From NCBI GenBank assembly GCA_036751905.1, contig DAIOTP010000062.1, positions 1 through 19,421 of the forward strand: a stretch of DNA of 19,421 nucleotides, read 5' to 3'. Made by a program: the position numbers and the translations under genes. This document shows, piece after piece, positions 1 to 6,280 of the stretch. The DNA is from T3Sed10-241 sp036751905. GTDB taxonomy: Bacteria; Bacteroidota; Bacteroidia; Flavobacteriales_D; Cryomorphaceae. A model generated the notes under the pieces. It did not search any database. It saw only the letters and a list, made by a program, of their open reading frames with translations, and was not told the origin of the DNA. Position 1 is the first letter of the stretch; each line of letters opens with the position of its first letter.

Positions 1-2148
1 GGCGAGGCGGTCGGTATCACCGAGAGGAAGGTCCATCACGCGGCCCGCATCGCGTACCGAACTTTTGGCAGCCATGCTGCCGTAAGTAATGATCTGTGCT
101 ACTTGGTTGGCGCCGTACTTGTCGATCACGTAGTCGATTACCTTTTGGCGCCCGTCGTCGTCGAAGTCGATGTCAATATCAGGCAGCGATACCCGGTCGG
201 GATTGAGGAAACGCTCAAAAAGCAAGTCGTACTTGATGGGGTCAACGTTGGTAATTTTTGTGCAGTAAGCCACCGCACTGCCTGCTGCCGAGCCCCTGCC
301 CGGCCCCACCGATACACCGCGCCTGCGCGCTTCAGCGCAAAAATCCTGCACGATGAGGAAGTAGCCCGGATAGCCGGTGCGCTCGATGGTGGCGAGCTCA
401 AAATCAAGGCGTTCGCGTATTTCATCGGTGATTTCGCCATAGCGCTCCTTGGCACCCTCATAGGTGAGGTGGCGCAGGTAAGCGTTCTCACCGCGCTTGC
501 CTCCATCCGCAGCATCTTGCAGGTCAATAAATTGTTCGGGGATGTCGAACTTCGGAAGGAGCACCGGCCGCTGCAATTCAAAGCGTTCGATCTTCCCTAC
601 AATCTCCCCCACCGTCGCGATAGCCTCGGGCAGGTCGGCGAAAAGTTTTTTCATCTCATCGGGCGACTTGAGGTAGAACTCGCTGTTGCCCTCCGGAAAA
701 CCAAAGCGGTATTCTCTACCCCGACGGCCTATGTACTTGCGCGGCTTGTGCACCGACTCTCCATCGCGCACGCACAGCAATATGTCATGCGTGGTGGCAT
801 CGACGCGTTCGGTATAGTAGGTATTGTTGGCAGCGAAGTATTTCACGTCGTGCCTTTCGGCAAATTTGAGCAACGTTTCGTTCACAATGTCCTCCTCGGG
901 AATACCGTGGCGGTTGAGCTCTACATAAAAGTCGTTGCCGAATTGTTCCTTCCACCACAAGAAGGCTTCCTCGGCCTGTGTTTCACCCACATTGAGGATG
1001 AGGAAGGGCACCTCCCCCCACATGCCACCCGTGGTGGCGATGAGGTCGCTCTTGTACCTCAGCAGCACCTCTTTATCAATGCGCGGCACGTAGTAAAAAC
1101 CTTCAGTATACGCCACGGAAGCCAGCTTGGCCAGGTTGTGGTACCCGTTTTTGTTTTTGGCGAGCAGCACCGTTTGCGCACCATTGTCTTGCTTGGACTT
1201 GTCGAGCCTGTTCACGCAGAGGTTGAATTCACATCCCAGAATGGGGGTGATATCGGCTTTAAGGGCGTCGCGCACAAAGTGGAATGCGCCCATCATATTG
1301 CCGTGATCGGTCATGGCGAGGGCAGGCATGCCCAGCGCTTTGGCCTTGGCCACCAATTGGGTTACAGAGGATGTACTTTGCAGAATCGAAAATTGCGTAT
1401 GCGTGTGTAAATGCGCAAAAGGCATATCCTCAAGGGCGCTGATATCGGCCTTGCGGGCATCCTTGAGGTCGGTGGCATTTTCGGGTGCGGGGGTATCAGC
1501 TTTCGCAAAATTGGCTGCAGCCAATACCGGAGCCTCGTAGGCAATGGCAGCAGGATTGACCACCTCGGCCACCTGAGTTACGCGCCGTTCGAGCAGCGCA
1601 AAGAAGCAGCGCGCCGTGGCATCCACATCGTAAGCCGCATCGTGTGCATCTCCGAATCCCGCGCCAAAGAGCTTGGTATGCAATTCGGTAAGAGTAGGCC
1701 ACTTGAAGCCGCCTCCTTTTCCTCCGGGTATTGCGCAATAGTTGGTGCTCAAGTCTTTGGTGTCGAGTTTGGCCATATCGGCCACAGCCGGATGTTGCCC
1801 AAGGCGGCAATTCTCGGCACCTACGATGTTGATATCGAACTCGACGTTGTGGCCTACGGCATATTTGGCTTTGGCGCGGTCGGCCTCAAACCTGGCGATG
1901 ACATCCTCCAGGGCAAAGCCATCGGCGAGTGCACGTTCCGTACTTATTCCGTGTATTTTGGCTGCATTGTAAGGAATGGTGAAGCCATCAGGCCTCACAA
2001 TGTAGCTTTGTGCTGAGAGGAGCTTTCCATTGGCATCATGCAGTTGCCATGCGAGCTGCACCAGTCTGGGCCAGTTATCGGCATCGGTTAACGGTGCCTT
2101 GTAATCACGGGGTATACCAGTGGTCTCAGTATCAAATATCAGAAACAT
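1..2148 (-). CDS. dnaE: DNA polymerase III alpha subunit with fused N-terminal exonuclease (5' part)
   Basis: Replicative polymerase catalytic subunit, cut by the window edge after 716 codons. Residues 1-180 form a DEDDh 3'-5' exonuclease domain: FDTET (D6, E8), HNVEFD (D105) and HDAAYD (H169, D174) supply all five catalytic residues. A linker leads to the PHP domain, which starts at about residue 243 with FAHLHTH and continues with TDHGNM and GCEFN. The polymerase core follows, with GPGRGSAAGS and the catalytic motif PDIDIDF at 656-662 (D659, D661). The fusion of epsilon-like proofreading to DnaE is, as I recall, a Bacteroidota trait. The PHP motif that is N-D-x-H in active PHP enzymes reads NNTYY at 441-445, so PHP nuclease activity is probably lost. 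The ATG at 2148 fits both the exonuclease start and a TAAATTTG promoter box 26 bases upstream. The C-terminal half lies outside the window. Confidence 0.97.
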   Translation of the reverse strand, partial: MFLIFDTETTGIPRDYKAPLTDADNWPRLVQLAWQLHDANGKLLSAQSYIVRPDGFTIPYNAAKIHGISTERALADGFALEDVIARFEADRAKAKYAVGHNVEFDINIVGAENCRLGQHPAVADMAKLDTKDLSTNYCAIPGGKGGGFKWPTLTELHTKLFGAGFGDAHDAAYDVDATARCFFALLERRVTQVAEVVNPAAIAYEAPVLAAANFAKADTPAPENATDLKDARKADISALEDMPFAHLHTHTQFSILQSTSSVTQLVAKAKALGMPALAMTDHGNMMGAFHFVRDALKADITPILGCEFNLCVNRLDKSKQDNGAQTVLLAKNKNGYHNLAKLASVAYTEGFYYVPRIDKEVLLRYKSDLIATTGGMWGEVPFLILNVGETQAEEAFLWWKEQFGNDFYVELNRHGIPEEDIVNETLLKFAERHDVKYFAANNTYYTERVDATTHDILLCVRDGESVHKPRKYIGRRGREYRFGFPEGNSEFYLKSPDEMKKLFADLPEAIATVGEIVGKIERFELQRPVLLPKFDIPEQFIDLQDAADGGKRGENAYLRHLTYEGAKERYGEITDEIRERLDFELATIERTGYPGYFLIVQDFCAEARRRGVSVGPGRGSAAGSAVAYCTKITNVDPIKYDLLFERFLNPDRVSLPDIDIDFDDDGRQKVIDYVIDKYGANQVAQIITYGSMAAKSSVRDAGRVMDLPLGDTDRLA

Positions 2149-2173
2149 AAGCGGGGTTGTACTAGTGGAAAAT

Positions 2174-2181
2174 CAAATTTA
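2174..2181 (-). promoter_or_regulatory. -7 promoter box for dnaE
   Basis: Read on the minus strand this is TAAATTTG, an exact match to the Bacteroidota -7 consensus TAnnTTTG. It predicts a leader of about 20 bases before the dnaE ATG. No convincing -33 TTG lies at the usual spacing, so the call rests on the -7 box and its position. Confidence 0.45.
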
Positions 2182-2294
2182 CCAATTATCGCAGGAGCGG
2201 GCCTGCCGTGTTGATAACAATTGAAAAGTAAACCTTCGTACACATGAACCTGCCTTCTGCGAAACTTTCTCAAAAATCAGGGTAAACCCTTAGA

Positions 2295-2323
2295 TATTTT
2301 TGGCGGCACTTTATCTATTTTTG
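2295..2323 (+). promoter_or_regulatory. Two tandem -7 boxes (TATTTTTG) upstream of candidate small RNA
   Basis: TATTTTTG occurs twice on the plus strand, at 2295-2302 and 2316-2323. Both match TAnnTTTG exactly. The second would start transcription near 2330, just before the first hairpin of the candidate RNA. Neither has a clear TTG at -33. The near-palindrome TCAGGGTAAACCCT (2277-2290) ends four bases before the first box, where a regulator would sit. Confidence 0.35.
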
Positions 2324-2329
2324 TCGAAA

Positions 2330-2429
2330 CTTCTGGACGATTCGTCGCTCCAGCGTGTTTTGCAAAAAAGATACTTCCTCGGAAGGGTCTAGAACAACCG
2401 AATGCCACCTGATCTTCAGGTGGCTTTTT
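2330..2429 (+). ncRNA. Candidate structured small RNA
   Basis: About 100 bases between two minus-strand genes carry three consecutive hairpins. Hairpin 1 (2333-2353) pairs CTGGA-CGA with TCG-TCCAG around TTCG, with one bulged C. Hairpin 2 (2369-2390) has AGAT/GTCT and CTTC/GAAG helices with one mismatch between them. Hairpin 3 (2404-2424) is the terminator followed by five T. Two TATTTTTG boxes lie just upstream. No open frame spans the stretch. I do not recognise a known family; it does not look like 6S, SRP, tmRNA or RNase P RNA. The alternative is that these hairpins only serve the minus-strand operon that ends at 2432. Confidence 0.4.
2404..2429 (+). terminator. Intrinsic terminator, plus strand
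   Basis: GCCACCTGA (2404-2412) and TCAGGTGGC (2416-2424) form a perfect nine-pair stem with a three-base loop, followed by TTTTT. The T tract is on the plus strand, although both neighbouring genes run on the minus strand. A plus-strand transcript therefore probably ends here. Read on the minus strand the same stem has no U tract. Confidence 0.7.
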
Positions 2430-2431
2430 CA

Positions 2432-2923
2432 TTAGTATAAAACGGAAAAAAGCGCCTCCGTCAATTCGGCGGTATTTTGGCCAAAAAGATCCGTCAAAGT
2501 ACCACTTATCCTGATGCTTATCCAGCGTGACCCGATATCATGTTCCAGTATTTCCACAGTGCAATCTTCATTGCAGTACCATGCCAGCTGTGCGGTGGTG
2601 ATTTCGAAACCGAGTGTAAATCCGGATTGATGGGCTCCAAGGGCAGGTATGGGTGCCATACTGAGCCCTGCTGCGCTTCCATCTGGAAAATCAGCTAAAA
2701 TATCAAGCACCTGCGGTACACTGTTGAATTGAACCGAAATGAAATTGGCTTCCTGCTCAATCCCTTCAAAATATATGGAGGCCTCCTCGATGCGTCCTTG
2801 AGGAGCGGGTATACCTCCTCCTTGCCCATCATCGCTGTTGCATGCGCAAAGCACCAACATACACGTGCTTAAGCCCAATCCAACAAACTTGCCATAGATG
2901 CTTGAGGAAGTGGAAGTTTTCAT
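2432..2923 (-). CDS. Putative lipoprotein, unknown function
   Basis: A 163-residue protein. The N-terminus (about 1-27) is a lipoprotein signal with a hydrophobic stretch and lipobox L-C-A-C, acylated Cys at 28. It is followed by NSDD, typical of Bacteroidota lipoproteins. The mature part is acidic and probably beta-rich, with a C-x3-C pair in AWYCNEDC. I do not recognise the family. It is the last gene of a same-strand series: 24 bases separate it from the membrane protein upstream, and candidate terminator hairpins lie immediately downstream. Cotranscription with the TPR kinase and LuxR regulator suggests an envelope protein linked to that signalling unit, but this is inferred from position only. 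Confidence 0.75.
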   Translation of the reverse strand: MKTSTSSSIYGKFVGLGLSTCMLVLCACNSDDGQGGGIPAPQGRIEEASIYFEGIEQEANFISVQFNSVPQVLDILADFPDGSAAGLSMAPIPALGAHQSGFTLGFEITTAQLAWYCNEDCTVEILEHDIGSRWISIRISGTLTDLFGQNTAELTEALFSVLY

Positions 2924-2947
2924 CGGTGAGCAGAATAGGGTCTCAAT

Positions 2948-3529
2948 TTAGAATATAAGGCGTGCTGCAAAAAAATCAGGAGCCCCGGGTCTGAGTAAAA
3001 TACTCATGCCTTCCACAATTTCAATTTTGCGGTGCAGCAGCACCATAGTGATATCGAATGCAAAAAGGAAGGCGCCTTGAAGGATGATGCTCTGTCCATA
3101 CCCCTTCCAACGGTCAGGATTGTTTTCTGTGTTTTTTGATCTTTCTATGGCCCAAAAGCCACCAGCTATGTAAGCGAGGTCGAGGCCCGCGTTGAAAAGG
3201 AGGGCTTTATCGAGCCCCACTTGTTCTTTGTACAAATCAAAGGCATCCGTGGGCGCAGCCATTCGGGCAGCTGAGAAATAGCCAAAGGCGGCTATTCCGA
3301 GATTGACCGTATTCCAGATGGCATTCATTTCATGAAAATAACGTGTGCTACCTGTGGTATTCGCTTTGAGGCTGAGTCCTCCAGCTATGTTCACTACAGC
3401 CCATGTACCGAGCACTGTCATTCCCGTTTTGCGAAAGCGCTGCTCGTAGGCAAATTCATCGCTGAGCGATTGCGAAAAGAGCCCGCCTGATGCAAGTACA
3501 AACAAGATTAGTAAGGGATATAATTTCAT
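2948..3529 (-). CDS. Conserved small membrane protein, unknown function
   Basis: A 193-residue protein with a signal peptide (MKLYPLLILFVLASGGLFSQ, cleaved near residue 20). It then has three or four moderately hydrophobic segments: around 36-52, 72-88 (WNTVNLGIAAFGYFSAA), 108-128 and 147-165. The pattern recalls a Bacteroidota family of unknown function, possibly DUF6992, but I cannot confirm this without a profile search. It starts 33 bases after the response regulator stop and ends 24 bases before the lipoprotein start, so it is probably cotranscribed with the two-component system. No catalytic motif is visible. Confidence 0.75.
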   Translation of the reverse strand: MKLYPLLILFVLASGGLFSQSLSDEFAYEQRFRKTGMTVLGTWAVVNIAGGLSLKANTTGSTRYFHEMNAIWNTVNLGIAAFGYFSAARMAAPTDAFDLYKEQVGLDKALLFNAGLDLAYIAGGFWAIERSKNTENNPDRWKGYGQSIILQGAFLFAFDITMVLLHRKIEIVEGMSILLRPGAPDFFAARLIF

Positions 3530-3562
3530 GTAAGTATAACGTTTGGAGGTGAAACTGGTTTT

Positions 3563-4183
3563 TCAACTTACAAAACCCCTCAATATGGCTTCGCGCACCA
3601 GCCCGGCGATGTTGCGCACACCGAGTTTTTGAAGGAGGTGGGCCCTGTGGGATTCTACTGTTTTTTCAGAAACACAAAGTTTTTCGGCGATCTCGCGGGT
3701 GGTGAGCTCTTGGGAAATAAGTTTGAGAATGTCTTCCTCACGCCGTGTAAGCCGCATACTGCGGCTTTCTTCATCCATTTTTGCAAATCGGGCTGCAATA
3801 TTGGGCGTGAGGTATTTGCCCCCTTCCAACACCACCTGTACCGCTGCTTCAATATCGGCCAGGCCTGCATCCTTGGTGAGGTATCCCTGTGCGCCTGCAT
3901 CAATCAGGTCCTTCACCACCACGCTTTGATCAAATGTTGAAAGACCAATTATTTTAAGCTTGGTGTGCTCTGTGACCAAGCGCTTGCACAGCTCATCGCC
4001 TTGCAAATCGGGCAGGTTGATATCGAGTAGCAGCACCTCGACGGGAACCTTGCGCAGTCCTTCCAAAGTTTCGTAGGCGTTGCACCACACACCCTTTACT
4101 TCAAGGGTGGTACTCAATGCCAGCATGTCGGCTATGCCTCTCCGCACTACTTCATGGTCGTCTGTAATGCCTACGCGAATCAT
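3563..4183 (-). CDS. NarL/LuxR-family response regulator
   Basis: A 206-residue two-domain response regulator. The receiver domain (1-120) has acidic D8 and D9, phospho-acceptor D54 in LLLDINLPD, switch residue S82/T83 and K104. The C-terminal helix-turn-helix (about 142-203) reads LTRREEDILKLISQ... then TTREIAEKLCVSEKTVESHR, the classic LuxR/GerE signature. It is a DNA-binding transcription factor expected to dimerise when phosphorylated by the upstream kinase. Its ATG overlaps the kinase stop codon (ATGA, 4180-4183), showing translational coupling. Targets are unknown; the two downstream envelope genes and the region at 2277 are candidates to test. Confidence 0.95.
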   Translation of the reverse strand: MIRVGITDDHEVVRRGIADMLALSTTLEVKGVWCNAYETLEGLRKVPVEVLLLDINLPDLQGDELCKRLVTEHTKLKIIGLSTFDQSVVVKDLIDAGAQGYLTKDAGLADIEAAVQVVLEGGKYLTPNIAARFAKMDEESRSMRLTRREEDILKLISQELTTREIAEKLCVSEKTVESHRAHLLQKLGVRNIAGLVREAILRGFVS

Positions 4184-6072
4184 TCTTGGGCCATTTGAAT
4201 GGTGAGTGGCACGACAATGCTGGCTGTGGTTCCGCGGCCGGCTGCGGAGTCAATGCGGAGATGCCCGCCTATGGCCTTCAAGCGCTCCTCAACGCTGCCC
4301 AAACCTATGCCATTGGTATCGACTTCGGACATACCCTTGCCATCATCTTCCACCGTAAGCTCAATAGACTCCTCATCGGCAATAAGTTGAATAAAGATGC
4401 TGCATGGGCCAGCATGCTTAGCGGCGTTCTTAACCAGCTCCTGTGCGATGCGGTAACAAGCCAAACCCGTAGCCGTGGGCAAGTGTTGAGGAACATCACC
4501 CAACAGCTCAAAATGAACAGGACAGGGATGGTTGTCCATTTCGTCCGCAAAAGTCTGCAGTGCTTTGCCCAGCCCGTGTTTCAACAGAATTTCGGGCATG
4601 AGGTTGTGGGCTATTCGGCGTACTTCAGCATCAGTGGAGCTCAATTTGCCGGAAACGGCTTCCACAGTTTCTCCACTTTTCATCTGGGCCCTGATGAGTG
4701 CCAACTGCCCGCCAATGCCGTCGTGGAGTTCACGCGCAAGGCGTCGGCGCTCGCGCTCCTCCCCTTCGAGCATGGCCTTGAGTTGGGTCATGGCTTTGTC
4801 TTGTTCGATGCGTTGCATGCGCTCCTCTTGCAGCCGCAATTTGTGGCGGCTGTTGCGGTAGAAAGCATATGCCAGTATGAGGAGTACGAGCATGCCCGCC
4901 AAGGTGATCGCTGTATAAAACTGTGATCTTGCCGCACGGGTTTCGGCCTCGGCCATTTGCAATTCCTGCATGGCCAAAGCCGCATCCTTCTCGGCGGTTT
5001 GGTATTTCGTTTCCAACTCGTTGATGAGCTGTTCCTGTCGTTCGGGTCTCAAGGCATCGAGCAATGCAATGTACTTTGTAAGCCAAGTATAGGCCTCATC
5101 ATATTGTCCGGTTTTCGCGCGTTGCTCAGCGAGGTATAGCGATGCATCCGCCTGCAACTTCTTTTGGCCCAGCTCCCCGGCCAGTTGCACCGTTTGCCCG
5201 AGGTAATGTGCCGCACTGTCGGGCATGTCGAGCCAGGCGTAGCGCAGGCCCAGGTTGTTGCCTGTATGGACGGTGTAAAAGGGATTGTCGGTTCTGTTGG
5301 CATAGTCATGCGCCGCAATGCTGTGAAAAAGGGCAGCCTCTTTGTCTTCGAGCAGGTAGTAGAGATCGCCGAGGTTGTTGTGTGCAAGGTACTGTGCAGG
5401 GTGGTTCTGCATGGCATTGGCTATGGAGAGGCTTTCTTTGTAGTGTTGCTTGGCTTCAGCATACTGCTCCTTGCTTTTGCTCAGGTAACCCATATTGTTC
5501 AGTGCATCGGCCATGCGGATAGAATCTCCAAATTGCTTTGCCACTTGCAGCCCTTTTCGGAAATATGGTTCTGCTTTACCATACTGCTTCATTTCCATGA
5601 AAATGCCTCCTACATTGCCATATCCTATGAGCATGGTGTTGGTATCAGCCATGGCCTCGAAATGCTGCAAGGCGAGCATGTAGTGGGTGGCAGCGCTATC
5701 GAGCTCTCCTGTAAAATTATAGGTCACACCCATATTGTTGTGGGCTGAAGCAACGCCCTTAATAAAATTCGCTTCCGCAAAATAAGGCAGTGATGCCTCG
5801 TAATGCTCCATGGCTTCGCGGTACCTTCCGAGGTTGTTCAGCACTATTCCTTTAAAGAGCTTGGAACGACCTGCTCCCACCGTGTAGTTCTTTTGTATAC
5901 TCACGGCATACAAGCTGTCATACCGGGCAATAGCCCGTTCAACGTCGATACGTTCAATAGGATACGTAGCGCTAAGTGCCTCCTGAATGGCAGCACTGTC
6001 GCTGGCTGAATAGCCCTGCGCAAATGCTCCATGGGAGCATGTAAGCAGTGCCAATAGCAGCCATACCCGCAT
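4180..6072 (-). CDS. TPR-containing sensor histidine kinase (HisKA_3 type)
   Basis: About 630 residues from the chosen start. An in-frame ATG at 6147 adds 25 residues ahead of an otherwise normal signal peptide (MRVWLLLALLTCSHGAFAQ), so 6072 is preferred. The periplasmic part (about 40-335) is a row of TPR units with repeated A-x-x-N-N-x-G and Y-x-x-A patterns. A coiled coil and one membrane segment (about 383-404) follow. The dimerisation domain carries RRLARELHDGIGGQLALIR with phospho-acceptor H450. The ATPase domain has ELVKNAAKHA (N box), VEDDGKGM and GIGLGSVEERLKAIGG. It is the partner of the overlapping response regulator. The ligand is unknown; TPRs suggest protein or peptide sensing in the periplasm. 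Confidence 0.94.
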   Translation of the reverse strand: MRVWLLLALLTCSHGAFAQGYSASDSAAIQEALSATYPIERIDVERAIARYDSLYAVSIQKNYTVGAGRSKLFKGIVLNNLGRYREAMEHYEASLPYFAEANFIKGVASAHNNMGVTYNFTGELDSAATHYMLALQHFEAMADTNTMLIGYGNVGGIFMEMKQYGKAEPYFRKGLQVAKQFGDSIRMADALNNMGYLSKSKEQYAEAKQHYKESLSIANAMQNHPAQYLAHNNLGDLYYLLEDKEAALFHSIAAHDYANRTDNPFYTVHTGNNLGLRYAWLDMPDSAAHYLGQTVQLAGELGQKKLQADASLYLAEQRAKTGQYDEAYTWLTKYIALLDALRPERQEQLINELETKYQTAEKDAALAMQELQMAEAETRAARSQFYTAITLAGMLVLLILAYAFYRNSRHKLRLQEERMQRIEQDKAMTQLKAMLEGEERERRRLARELHDGIGGQLALIRAQMKSGETVEAVSGKLSSTDAEVRRIAHNLMPEILLKHGLGKALQTFADEMDNHPCPVHFELLGDVPQHLPTATGLACYRIAQELVKNAAKHAGPCSIFIQLIADEESIELTVEDDGKGMSEVDTNGIGLGSVEERLKAIGGHLRIDSAAGRGTTASIVVPLTIQMAQE

Positions 6073-6226
6073 TAGCACTTTGAGTGATTGGTTCACGGGG
6101 TTGAAGTTACGAAAAAGGCCTAACCAACCAAATTCCTGGCTGCCCATCTAAAAAAGTGCAAGATTTATTGCCATCGACAAAAAAGGGGAGGCCGATCATT
6201 AATTTCTATCTTTTTCGTAAATGCAT

Positions 6227-6244
6227 TTTTAGATTAGTCTAAAA
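6227..6244 (+). promoter_or_regulatory. DtxR/MntR-like operator upstream of TonB receptor
   Basis: TTTTAGATTAGTCTAAAA: arms TTTTAGA and TCTAAAA are perfectly complementary around TTAG. The site ends three bases before the -7 box, so a bound repressor would block polymerase. The architecture resembles the TTAGG-type boxes of DtxR-family iron and manganese repressors. Assignment to that family is inference. Confidence 0.5.
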
Positions 6245-6247
6245 TAT

Positions 6248-6255
6248 TACTTTTG
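6248..6255 (+). promoter_or_regulatory. -7 promoter box for TonB-dependent receptor
   Basis: TACTTTTG matches TAnnTTTG exactly and lies 25 bases before the receptor ATG. The -33 region (TTTTTA) overlaps the left arm of the operator and is only a partial match. Confidence 0.6.
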
Positions 6256-6280
6256 TGCTACTAATTAAAGATTCATTGAT

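Noticed and set aside
103..1410. 435-codon open frame on the plus strand
   Set aside because: It lies wholly antisense to dnaE, whose motifs are unmistakable. The translation has no recognisable domain.
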